Shown piece by piece: positions 17,870-26,291 of a stretch of 64,000 bases of DNA; positions within the stretch are counted from its first letter, which is position 1, and the number at the start of each line of letters is the position of its first letter. The position numbers and the translations under genes are program-made. Source of the DNA: Opitutia bacterium. GTDB taxonomy: Bacteria > Verrucomicrobiota > Verrucomicrobiia > Opitutales > Opitutaceae. The stretch spans positions 372,001-436,000 of the forward strand of contig JACRHT010000012.1 of the NCBI GenBank assembly GCA_016217545.1, written 5' to 3'. The notes beneath the pieces were generated by a model that worked only from the letters and a program-made list of their open reading frames with translations, had not been told where the DNA came from and ran no database searches.

Positions 17870-19387
17870 TTGCTGTTGCCGGTGGCGGTGGTGCCCGGCA
17901 ATTTTCGGCGCAGCGTGGAACGTTTACCCCAGAAAGTTCGTTCGGGCCTGCTGGCGCTCGGCTGTCTCGCGGTGTTGTTCGTTTTTTTCAGTCCGCCGTT
18001 CGCGGCGTGGCGGGCGTGGGCGCGGGCGCCGGAGATCGGTTTTCTGCCGGAGACGCGGCGCGGCGTTGCGGTGCTCGAGCAGGTGAAGGCGCTCGGCGCG
18101 CCGGTGGTCGATCCGTTGCACAGCGCGATCCAGTGGCGGCTGCTTTTTCCGGCGGTGGCGCGCGGGCTGGATTTGCCGGCGTGGGCGCTGTTCGGATTCG
18201 CGCACTTGGGTGCGTTGTTCGCGCTGTGGTTTTTGATCGAGCACGCGAAGGCGCGTGGGGCGGCGTGGGGCGAGGCGGCGCTCGTCGCGTTGCTGGCGGG
18301 CGCGGGCGCGTGGTTCTTCGCGGCGACGGGCTGGCTCGGTTACTACGACTCGTGGGTCGTGCTCGGGTTGCTCGCGGTGGCGTTCGCCGCGCGCCGGGAA
18401 TTCGGCTGGCTCGCGTGTCTGGCGGTGCCGTGGATCGATGAGCGCTTCGTGCTCGCGGTGCCGCTGGCGCTGTTGTGCCGGCAACTCGACGGCGACGAGG
18501 CGCGACGCGGGAACTGGAAAAGCGAGTGGGGCGTGCCGCTGGCGCTGTGCGCTGGGTTTGTCGTCGTGCGGCTGGCTGTGCTGCGCGGCAGCGTCGCGAA
18601 CGCGACGGTGGGCGGCTATCTCGCGTGGCTGGATTTTTCGAAGACGCCGTGGACGCAGTTCGTGTGGGGCGCGTGGGAAGGCTGGCGCGCGGGCTGGGTG
18701 CTGATTGCGGTCGCGGTGTGGGCGGTGGTGCAACGGCGCGGCGCCACCGCGGCACTGGCGGTGGGCGCGGCGGGTGCGGCGGTGTTGCTCGTCGGTTTGC
18801 TGACAGCGCAGGATTTCGGACGCTCGATGATGTTGCTCGCCCCGCTCGTCGGGCTGGGCGTCGGCGCGTGGAGCACCGTGCCTTGGCCGGGCAGGAAGCG
18901 CGCGTTGGTCGCGCTCGCCGGGGCGGCGCTGATTTTGCCGGCGCATCAGGTGATGAGCGACGCGGCGACGCCGGTGATGACGCTGAACCACGAACTCGGC
19001 GCGCGGCGCGAGCCGCCGCCAAGGCTGTCGCCGGCGGCCTACGAATTGAGCGGCGTCGTCGAGATGGAGCGCGGGAATCCGCAGAAGGCGGAGATCGCGC
19101 TGACGATCGCGATCAAGCTGGACGAGCGGCCGACGAGCGCGTGCAAGCACCGCGGCCTGCTCTACGCCAGCGCGCAGCGGTGGAGCGACGCGTTGAAGGA
19201 TTTCCGGACGTGGGCGGAGAACGACGCGCGCGACCCGGATGCGTGGCTGTTGGTCGCGCAGGCGGAAGCGGCGCTCGGCAACACGGCGCAGGCGCGGACG
19301 GAGTTGCAGCGCGCGCTCGGGCTCGCGTCGAAGGAATGGGCGGCGCGGCCGGACGTGGCGCGGTTTCGGACGCGGCTGGGAATGTGA
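17870..19387 (+). CDS. Membrane protein with C-terminal TPR-like region
   Basis: 505 residues. About nine hydrophobic segments (roughly 27-365) are followed by a soluble C-terminal region with two or three TPR-like helices (AYELSGVVEMERGNPQKAEIAL, SACKHRGLLYASAQRW, DAWLLVAQAEAALGNTAQA). It is the divergent neighbour of the TMTC-like gene and shares its membrane-plus-TPR plan, so they may be distant paralogues or work together. No catalytic motif is recognised. The ATG start sits 18 bp from the divergent start; GTG at 17915 (VERLPQKV) is a more spacious alternative. Codon usage is strongly GC3-rich, like the neighbours. Confidence 0.75.
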   Translation: MLLPVAVVPGNFRRSVERLPQKVRSGLLALGCLAVLFVFFSPPFAAWRAWARAPEIGFLPETRRGVAVLEQVKALGAPVVDPLHSAIQWRLLFPAVARGLDLPAWALFGFAHLGALFALWFLIEHAKARGAAWGEAALVALLAGAGAWFFAATGWLGYYDSWVVLGLLAVAFAARREFGWLACLAVPWIDERFVLAVPLALLCRQLDGDEARRGNWKSEWGVPLALCAGFVVVRLAVLRGSVANATVGGYLAWLDFSKTPWTQFVWGAWEGWRAGWVLIAVAVWAVVQRRGATAALAVGAAGAAVLLVGLLTAQDFGRSMMLLAPLVGLGVGAWSTVPWPGRKRALVALAGAALILPAHQVMSDAATPVMTLNHELGARREPPPRLSPAAYELSGVVEMERGNPQKAEIALTIAIKLDERPTSACKHRGLLYASAQRWSDALKDFRTWAENDARDPDAWLLVAQAEAALGNTAQARTELQRALGLASKEWAARPDVARFRTRLGM

Positions 19388-19472
19388 TGGGCAGCGGCGG
19401 TGCCACGCTCGCGGCCTCCGTCCAGTCGCCGCCGGGACGTCGGCGACCACCGCAGTTGCGGGCGGAAGATTC

Positions 19473-19511
19473 CGGGGAAAAGAAAATCGCCACCGGTTGC
19501 CCGGTGGCGAT
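19473..19511 (-). terminator. Rho-independent terminator of the TonB receptor gene
   Basis: Perfect 11-bp stem ATCGCCACCGG / CCGGTGGCGAT (19486-19496 / 19501-19511) with a 4-nt loop. On the minus strand it is followed by TTTTCTTTTCC. It lies 33 bp after the receptor stop. Confidence 0.9.
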
Positions 19512-19543
19512 CGTTGGGAGGTGAACCCGATCCGAGGCGGACG

Positions 19544-22500
19544 CTAGAGATCGAACGTCGCGCTGAGGATGAATTGTCGCGGGTCGACGATGCGGAACGC
19601 GTTGGGCGTGCCGTCGGGGAACGCGCCGATGGGCTGGAGGCGTCCGTCTTCCTGGATGTTGCGGACGTTCAGCTGGAAGGTGGCGCCGACTTTGCTGCCC
19701 CAGAGTTTGGTGCGGTAGGAGACGAAGGCGTCGAAGTAGGCGTGGGCCTTGTCGTAGACCGGGTTGTTGGCGTCGAGCTCGGTGATCGGCTGGTTGGCGG
19801 CGAGGAGCGCTTGGTAGTTCTTGCCGTAGTAACCGATGGCGCCGCGATCTTCCCAGCGGACGGAGCCGCCGACCTTGAAGCCCTTGAGGATCTTGTTGTC
19901 GGTGATGGCGGCGAGCTGGAGGCTGGAGCTGAGCTTGAACGCGTATTTGCGGACGCTCGGCTTGGATTTGCCTTCCTGCTGCTTGATGACCGAGTAGGGC
20001 GCGGTGACGAAGACCTGGTGGTTCGCCTGCGGCGTGCTGGAGCCGTAGGTGGAGGTCCACCAGAGCGCGTTGCTCTTGGTCGGGTCGGTGATGGTGGTCC
20101 ACACGGGCGTGCGGAGGTCGATGTATTCCTGGATGGCGCTGGAGATGTTCGTGCTGGTCGACTCGGTTTCGGTCGCGGAGCCGGCGACGGTCCAGAACTT
20201 GGTCGGGTTGTAGTTCAGCTCGATCTCGGTGCCCTTGGCTTCGATGTCGTTGGTCGCGGCGAGCGTGCCGGCTTGGAAGGCGGCGGCGAGCGCTTGCGCG
20301 GTGGCGGTCGGGATCTTGGTGACCGCCTCGATCTGCGCGTCGAGTGCGGCGCCGGAGAGGCCCGGATACCAGTTGTCGCGGATGAGCGTCGGGAGGTTCC
20401 ACGCGTCGAGCGTGCCGCCGCCGTAGAGGATGTCCTTGCGGAGGACGCGCTGGGCGACGGTGTTGGCGTCGCCGTCGCGGGCGTTGTATTGGTTGGTCTT
20501 CCACTTGTTGAAGCGGAGGACGAACTTGTCGTTCAGCGGGAGCCAGAAGCCGTAGTCGGTGCCCTTGCCGGTGACGTTCGGGAGCGGCTTGAGGAAGAGG
20601 TCGATCGCGGGCGGCTGCGGGATGAAGTTGTCCGACTTGTTGTAGGTGAGCGAGAGGCTGCGCGCGACGTTGGCAACGTAGCCGAGGACGCCGCTGTCGG
20701 TGTCGGCGGTGTGGTTGAGCGACTGGATATCGCGCAGCGGGCGGGCGACGACGGAGAGCGTCTTGGTGCGGCCCTTGTTGGTGCGGTAGTCGCCGGAGAC
20801 CCAGCTGTTGTCGCGGGTGAAGTCGTGTTCGGTGTTGTTGTTCACCAAGCCGGGAGCGGTGCCGGCCTTCGAGTAGACGGTGTCCTCGCGGTAACCGACA
20901 ACGGTGACGAGCTTGTTGTCGAGGAACTGGCTTTGGAGAACGGCGCCGGGGGTCTTGATGATTTGCTTGAGGTTGTTGGCGCCGCCGGTGCTGTCGGTGG
21001 TGGCGATGAGGTCGAGTTTCTCCGGGTCGCGGAAGAACGTGCCGCTGTTCGTGGGGAGGTTGCCCGAGACGGTGTAGCCGCCCCAAGTGAACGGATAGGT
21101 GCCGAACGCGAAGTCGCTCGGGGCGCGCTCAACGACACCGTTCATGTTACCGCCGACGTAATAGCGGATGTATTGGCGGAGGATGTTCGGGCCGGCCGCG
21201 GGGCCGCCGGTGACGGAGCCTTGGTTGGCGCGTCCGTAGTTGGCGGTGGTGACGGCGCCGAGCCATGCGGGGCTGGAGGTCATCGCCTCGCGGTAGGAGA
21301 AGACGCGGCTGACGCGGTATTTGTATTCGTCGTAGGCGGAGAATTGCTGCACGCCGAGCCACTTGAGGAGGCTGGTCTCGTTGCGGAGGTCGAGGCGGTA
21401 GGCCATCTGCGCGCGGTAGGTGTCCCACTTGGAGGGCATCCACTTGGTGAGCGGCTCGGTGGCGGCGAGGTAGGTCTTGCCGAAGAAGGGATTCGGCGTG
21501 CCGTCGAGGTTCTTCTCGTTGATGTCGACGAAGAGCTGGCCGCTTTGGCCGGAGGTGCCGGAGTTGCCGAGCGGGGTGCGGGCGTAGCGCTCGTTGTCTT
21601 CGCGGAGAGCGCCGAGCTGCACGGCGAGCATCTGGCGCGGCGTATCGAGGATGATCTGGTCGAGCTGGGCGTTGTAGACCTGCGTGCGATCCATCAGGCG
21701 GTTGACGGAGGAGACGTTGATCTCGGACCAATCGTAGATGGACTTGTTGGAAACGGTCGGCGTGGTGGTCCAGAGCGGCTGGTTGGTGTAGCGGCCCGGC
21801 GAGGCGGTGGCGGTGCCGAGGTTCACGCTGGATTGCATGAGGCGGATCGTCTGGTTGTTCGCCGTGGGCGTGGGGATCGCGACCGCGAGGTTGTTGGTGT
21901 TCGGCGCGGTCCAGTAAACGACGCCGCGCTCATCGACAAAGAGGTTGGCGCGGGTCTGCATCGTGCCGGCGCGGGAGAGGCCGAAGCCGTTGAGCGTGCT
22001 GTCGAAGGAGAGCGTGTCGGAGGTGAAGGGCCCGAGGGTGCGGCCGCCGAGGTGGATGACCTGGGCGATGGGATCCCACGTGGCCTTGCCGCCCGCGATC
22101 CAGTCGCTGACGTAGTCGCGCGGCGGGGTGTAGTTCGGGCGGTTGCCGTTCATGCGGTAGTCGAGATACCCGGCAGTGATGGTCGTATTCTTGAACGGCT
22201 TGTATTTGATGAACGCGTCGTAGCGGCGGGTGTTCACGCCGGAGGGCTTGCGGACGAAGCCTTCGTGCTGGAAGCCGCCGTTCACGCGGACGGCGAGCTT
22301 GTCCTTGATGAGGACGCGATTGAGGTCGAGCGTCGTGCGGAAGCCGTCCCAGTTGTCGGCGCGGAGTTCGACGCGCGAGATCTGGCGCGAGAGGTTGGCG
22401 GTGGTCGCGACCTGATTGACGGTGCCGGAGGCGTTGCCGAGGCCGAACACGCTGGCGTTGGGGCCGCGGGTGATCTCGATGCCTTCGACGAGGAGCGGGT

Positions 22501-23053
22501 CGATCGGCATGCGCCCGGACATCTCGTAGTTGTTGTAGGAGATGTTGGCCGAGCTGATGCCGCGCAGGCGGTTGGCCTGCGTGGGGTTCATCTGCACGTT
22601 GTCGGTGAGCTGGCCGTTGCGGTCGACGCTGTAGTCGGTGAACGTGCCCGTGCCCTCGGCGCCGGCGGTGTAGAGGAACACGTCGTTGATATCGAGCATC
22701 GCGAAGTCGGCCATCTGCTCCTTCGTCATGACGGAGATGGAGGAGCCGAGGTCCTCGAGCTTCGTGTTGAAGCGCGTGCCGGACATCGTGTTCGAAGAGT
22801 AGTAGCCCTTGGTGTCGGACTTCACTTCGAAGGGCGAAAGCAGGACGACATCCTCGGGTGCCGGCGTCGGCGCGGCGGCCGCGACGGCGGTGTTGGCGTC
22901 GGTGAGTTTGGAGCGCGGCTCCTCGGCGGGCGCGGGCGTCGTGCCGGCGGTGGCTGGCGCCGATTGCGCGAACGCCGAGCCGGTCCAGGCGGCGAGAGCC
23001 ACCAGTGCCAGGCAAAGGCGTGGTGACGTGTGCAGTCGATGGCGGATGTTCAT
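19544..23053 (-). CDS. TonB-dependent receptor of the pectin/uronate locus
   Basis: 1169 residues, large and SusC-like in size. A signal peptide (ending GSAFAQ) and a Pro/Ala linker precede the plug: VLLSPFEVKSDTKGYYSSNTMSGTRFNTKLEDLGSS in pieces, LVEGIEITRGPNASVFGLGNASGTVNQV. The barrel ends in FILSATFDL. The plug sequence with GYYSSNTMSGTR is typical of the expanded verrucomicrobial receptor family. The gene lies 40 bp downstream of the GH28 gene on the same strand, so the two probably form one transcript, and import of pectin-derived oligosaccharides is a reasonable inference. The ATG at 23053 is selected because it gives a proper signal peptide; the open frame continues upstream into GH28 sequence. 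Confidence 0.92.
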   Translation of the reverse strand: MNIRHRLHTSPRLCLALVALAAWTGSAFAQSAPATAGTTPAPAEEPRSKLTDANTAVAAAAPTPAPEDVVLLSPFEVKSDTKGYYSSNTMSGTRFNTKLEDLGSSISVMTKEQMADFAMLDINDVFLYTAGAEGTGTFTDYSVDRNGQLTDNVQMNPTQANRLRGISSANISYNNYEMSGRMPIDPLLVEGIEITRGPNASVFGLGNASGTVNQVATTANLSRQISRVELRADNWDGFRTTLDLNRVLIKDKLAVRVNGGFQHEGFVRKPSGVNTRRYDAFIKYKPFKNTTITAGYLDYRMNGNRPNYTPPRDYVSDWIAGGKATWDPIAQVIHLGGRTLGPFTSDTLSFDSTLNGFGLSRAGTMQTRANLFVDERGVVYWTAPNTNNLAVAIPTPTANNQTIRLMQSSVNLGTATASPGRYTNQPLWTTTPTVSNKSIYDWSEINVSSVNRLMDRTQVYNAQLDQIILDTPRQMLAVQLGALREDNERYARTPLGNSGTSGQSGQLFVDINEKNLDGTPNPFFGKTYLAATEPLTKWMPSKWDTYRAQMAYRLDLRNETSLLKWLGVQQFSAYDEYKYRVSRVFSYREAMTSSPAWLGAVTTANYGRANQGSVTGGPAAGPNILRQYIRYYVGGNMNGVVERAPSDFAFGTYPFTWGGYTVSGNLPTNSGTFFRDPEKLDLIATTDSTGGANNLKQIIKTPGAVLQSQFLDNKLVTVVGYREDTVYSKAGTAPGLVNNNTEHDFTRDNSWVSGDYRTNKGRTKTLSVVARPLRDIQSLNHTADTDSGVLGYVANVARSLSLTYNKSDNFIPQPPAIDLFLKPLPNVTGKGTDYGFWLPLNDKFVLRFNKWKTNQYNARDGDANTVAQRVLRKDILYGGGTLDAWNLPTLIRDNWYPGLSGAALDAQIEAVTKIPTATAQALAAAFQAGTLAATNDIEAKGTEIELNYNPTKFWTVAGSATETESTSTNISSAIQEYIDLRTPVWTTITDPTKSNALWWTSTYGSSTPQANHQVFVTAPYSVIKQQEGKSKPSVRKYAFKLSSSLQLAAITDNKILKGFKVGGSVRWEDRGAIGYYGKNYQALLAANQPITELDANNPVYDKAHAYFDAFVSYRTKLWGSKVGATFQLNVRNIQEDGRLQPIGAFPDGTPNAFRIVDPRQFILSATFDL

Positions 23054-23093
23054 GGGGGTGGTTGGGTTTGCTGTCGGGTTGAGAAAAGTGCGC

Positions 23094-24521
23094 TCACCGC
23101 TGGCGCGGCGCGGAAGCGATCGGCTGGCCGTCGACCGTGGCACCGGTGACGGCGTCGAAGACGAACGGCCCGCCCTTGGCGGGAGAAAGCGCGCAGCGGC
23201 GGAATGCGAGGTCGCGCGCGTGGGTGGCGAGGACGCCGCGCTCGGAGACGATCGCGCAGTCCTCGAAAACGACATTCTGCACCGGCGAGGCGGGCATGCC
23301 CGTGATGCGCACGGCGACGGGCACGCCGGTGGCGGCGACCTTGCGCACGGTGATGTTGCGGAAAAGCGGAGGGCGTTGCTGCGCGACGGCGCTCGGGTCG
23401 GCCGAGTAATCCATGTTGAGGATCGCGACCTCATATTTCAGGTCGCGGGCGGTGACGTTCTCGACCCAGACGTTCTCCACGATGCCGCCGCGGTCGGGGC
23501 GGGATTTGATGCGGAGCACGCGGTCGGTGCCCTCGAAATCGCAGTCGTGCGCGTAGACGTTGCGCACGTCGCCGGACATCTCGCTGCCGATGACGATGCC
23601 GCCGTGGCCGCGCCGGCTGGTGCAATGGCGCATGACGACGTTCTCGGTCGGGCGCGCGACGCGCCAGCCGTCCTCGTTGTAGCCGGACTTCAACACGACG
23701 CAGTCGTCGCCGGTGGAGAACGTGCAGTATTCGACGAGGACGTTGCGGCAGGAGTCGGGATCGAGGCCGTCGTTGTTCGGGCCGTCGGTGTCGACGGTCA
23801 CGCGGCGGACGATGACGTTCTCGCAATAGACGGGGTGGAGCGTCCAATTCGGGCCGCTGCCGATGGTGAAGCCCTCGAGCAGCACGTTGCGGCATTCGAC
23901 GAACGACACGAAGCTCGGCCGGATCGCCGCCTCGCGCGTGCCGAAGACGCGCTGCTCGACCGGCACGCCTTTGGCCGCGAGCGCGGGCAGGCCGCTCTTC
24001 TCGGATTTTTTCCACGGCCACCACGCCGCGCCGTTGCCGTCGAGGCGACCGGGACCGGTGATGGCGATGTTCTCGCAGCCGCGCGCGTAGATCAGCGGGG
24101 AGTAGTTGAAGCACTCGATGCCGCCGACGCGCACGAAGACCGGCGGCAGGTAATCCTCGAACACATCGCTGAACACCACGACCGCGCCCGCGGCGAGGTG
24201 CAGGTCGATGTTGCTGCGGAGATGAATCGGTCCCGTCAGCCAGCGCCCGGCGGGAATCACGACGCGACCGCCGCCGGCTTGCGCAACGACTTCGATCGCG
24301 CGTGCGATGGCGACGGTGTTCTTCGTGGCGCCGCCCTCGACCGCGCCGTGCTCGACGATGCTCACGCTGCGCGCGGGAAACTTCGGCCGCTGCAACTGCG
24401 GCATCGGAAACGGCGCCTGAATGGGCGCGATCGGCTCCGCTGGATCGTAGGCCGCCAGCGCGGCGCCGGCCGCGCACGCGATCACGCTCGCCAGACAAAG
24501 TCGGCGGACGACGCGCGACAT
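23094..24521 (-). CDS. GH28 family glycoside hydrolase (polygalacturonase-like)
   Basis: 475 residues, exported (signal peptide about 1-24). The right-handed beta-helix fold is indicated by repeated NVxVxxxT units. GH28 catalytic motifs are present: NNDGLDPD (249-256, in place of NTDG), GDD (271-273), GHG (305-307) and RIK (337-339). Known family activity is hydrolysis of alpha-1,4-galacturonic or rhamnogalacturonan linkages; exo versus endo mode cannot be read here. It is the first gene of a GH28-TonB receptor transcript, divergent from an ExuT-like transporter and GH43 gene. The ATG at 24521 gives the signal peptide. The NN for NT change is common in bacterial GH28 members. Confidence 0.93.
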   Translation of the reverse strand: MSRVVRRLCLASVIACAAGAALAAYDPAEPIAPIQAPFPMPQLQRPKFPARSVSIVEHGAVEGGATKNTVAIARAIEVVAQAGGGRVVIPAGRWLTGPIHLRSNIDLHLAAGAVVVFSDVFEDYLPPVFVRVGGIECFNYSPLIYARGCENIAITGPGRLDGNGAAWWPWKKSEKSGLPALAAKGVPVEQRVFGTREAAIRPSFVSFVECRNVLLEGFTIGSGPNWTLHPVYCENVIVRRVTVDTDGPNNDGLDPDSCRNVLVEYCTFSTGDDCVVLKSGYNEDGWRVARPTENVVMRHCTSRRGHGGIVIGSEMSGDVRNVYAHDCDFEGTDRVLRIKSRPDRGGIVENVWVENVTARDLKYEVAILNMDYSADPSAVAQQRPPLFRNITVRKVAATGVPVAVRITGMPASPVQNVVFEDCAIVSERGVLATHARDLAFRRCALSPAKGGPFVFDAVTGATVDGQPIASAPRQR

Positions 24522-24911
24522 GGCGCGCCCGGACGGGCGGGAAGCGGAAAACAACCCGGAGGGTTGCATGCGAATCGGACAACCGACTCGGCGCGATCGC
24601 TGCGGAGCATCGACCGGAACGCCGATCGGGTGGGGAATAAACGGGGTGGGTGTTGGTAGACGAAACCCGTCGGCGTCGCGTGCTGTCGCACGCTTTTCCG
24701 ACGTGAAGAAATTTTGCGCCGCGAAAATTCCGCGAGCAACGGGCGGCCCGTTCGCATCGTTGAACAAATTCCCCGGTCGCGCGCGCGGGCGAATCAACGA
24801 TGCGCACTTGCGTCGCGTTGCGCCGCGCGTGCCGCGTGCTTCGCTCGGGAAATTCTCCGGGGCGGCACGTCCGCCTCGTCTTCCCCACCCCGTTTCCCCG
24901 CGCGTCTCGCC
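24522..24911. promoter_or_regulatory. 390-bp divergent control region of the GH28/MFS locus
   Basis: No gene is visible here. It must hold promoters for both the GH28-TonB transcript (-) and the MFS-GH43 transcript (+), and is the natural place for the LacI-type operator. Short symmetric elements seen: CAACCC-GGA-GGGTTG (24552-24566), GCGTGC-TGTC-GCACGC followed by TTTT (24678-24697), and AATTTT-N8-AAAATT (24710-24729). None is clearly the operator; there is no textbook LacI box with a CG centre. Confidence 0.5.
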
Positions 24912-26291
24912 ATGAGCACCGCTTCCTCTTCTCCGGCGCCGTCCCGCGGCCAAGCCGGCCAGTTTCGCTGGGCGATCTGCGGCCTGCTCTTCTTCTCCGT
25001 CGCGATCAATTACGTCGACCGCAACATCATCGGCATCCTGAAGGGGCCGCTGAGCCAGGAACTCGGCTGGAGCGAGACCGACTACGCGCACATCGCCTCG
25101 GCCTTCCAGTTCGCCTACGCGTTCGGCTATCTGCTGGGCGGGCGTCTGATGGACAAGATCGGCATCCGCCGCGGCCTGCCGCTGGCGGTGGCGGTGTGGA
25201 GCGTCGCGGCCGCGGCGCACGGCCTGTGCGCGCTGCTGCCGCTCGGCGAATCGTTCACGCTCAGCCTGCCGTGGAAGAGCGCGGGCGTCGCGGCGTCGCT
25301 CGTGCTGCCGTTCACCGTGCTCGGCTTCATGAGCGCGCGCGTCGTGCTCGGCCTCGCGGAGGGCGGCAATTTTCCCGGCGCGATCAAGGCCGTCGCGGAG
25401 TGGTTTCCGCAACGCGAGCGCGCACTGGCGACGGGGCTCTTCAACGCCGGCTCGAACATCGGCGCGATCATCTGCCCGTTCGCCGTGCCGCGCATGTATG
25501 CGGCGTGGGGCTGGCCAATCACGTTCTACGTCACCGGTGCGCTGGGCTTCGTCTGGTTGATCGCGTGGTGGTGGCTCTACGAAAACCCCGAGACGCACCC
25601 GCGGCTCTCCGAGGCGGAGCGCGCCTATATTCGCGATGGGCAACCGGCCGAACCGGTCGCCATCGCGACGCAAGCACCGGAGAAGATCGGCTGGCTCGCC
25701 CTGCTCCGCCATCGCGCCACGTGGGCCTACATCGCGATGAGCATCCTCGCCGGACCGGTCTGGACGATCTACATGTTCTTCCTGCCGGACTTCCTGCAAA
25801 AGCGCTACCAGCTGCCGCTGGTGGCGGTCGGCAACTGGACGGCGGTGTTCTATTTCGTGGCGTCGTTCGGCGGCATCGCCGGCGGCTGGCTCGCCGGGCA
25901 CTTCCTCGCTCGCGGCTGGACCGTGAACGCCGCACGCAAGGTCGCGATGCTGCTCTGCGCCGTGGCGGTGCTTCCCATCTACCTCGCGCCGTATGTCTCG
26001 AGCGTGTGGCTGACCGTGCTCATCGTCGGCCTTGCCGGCTCGGCGCACCAAGGCTGGTCGGCCAACCAGTTCAGCTTCGCCTCGGACACGATGCCGAAGG
26101 CGGCCGTCAGCTCGCTCGTCGGCCTCGGCGGCTTCATCGCGTATTTCACCGGCGGCTTTACCGCCGAGATCATCGGCGTCGTGCTGAAACACACCGGCAG
26201 CTACGCGTCGATCTTCGCCGTCGCTTCGGTGATGTATGTGTCCGCGCTGCTCGTGATGCACTTGCTCGTGCCGCGCATCGGACAAAAGTGA
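24912..26291 (+). CDS. MFS transporter, ACS family (hexuronate ExuT-like)
   Basis: 459-residue inner-membrane transporter with 12 predicted membrane segments. Family signatures are VAINYVDRNIIGILKGPLSQELGWSETDY at the first helix (in pieces), GGRLMDKIGIRRG after TM2 and EGGNFPGAIKAVAEWFPQRERALATG near TM4, all characteristic of the anion:cation symporter group that includes ExuT. Probable substrate is galacturonate/glucuronate released from pectin, consistent with the divergent GH28 gene. The ATG at 24912 starts just before the first charged segment. The stop TGA overlaps the ATG of the GH43 gene by one base (TGATG), so translation is coupled. Confidence 0.9.
   Translation: MSTASSSPAPSRGQAGQFRWAICGLLFFSVAINYVDRNIIGILKGPLSQELGWSETDYAHIASAFQFAYAFGYLLGGRLMDKIGIRRGLPLAVAVWSVAAAAHGLCALLPLGESFTLSLPWKSAGVAASLVLPFTVLGFMSARVVLGLAEGGNFPGAIKAVAEWFPQRERALATGLFNAGSNIGAIICPFAVPRMYAAWGWPITFYVTGALGFVWLIAWWWLYENPETHPRLSEAERAYIRDGQPAEPVAIATQAPEKIGWLALLRHRATWAYIAMSILAGPVWTIYMFFLPDFLQKRYQLPLVAVGNWTAVFYFVASFGGIAGGWLAGHFLARGWTVNAARKVAMLLCAVAVLPIYLAPYVSSVWLTVLIVGLAGSAHQGWSANQFSFASDTMPKAAVSSLVGLGGFIAYFTGGFTAEIIGVVLKHTGSYASIFAVASVMYVSALLVMHLLVPRIGQK

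Noticed and set aside
19400-23026. A 1208-codon plus-strand open frame antisense to the TonB receptor
   Set aside because: High-GC third positions leave the opposite strand free of stops. The translation is low-complexity Arg/Gly/Val/Glu without motifs, while the minus strand encodes a complete receptor with signal peptide.
24678-24697. GCGTGC-TGTC-GCACGC plus TTTT as a terminator
   Set aside because: It lies inside a divergent promoter region with no transcript to terminate; only a 6-bp stem, so listed merely as a symmetric element.
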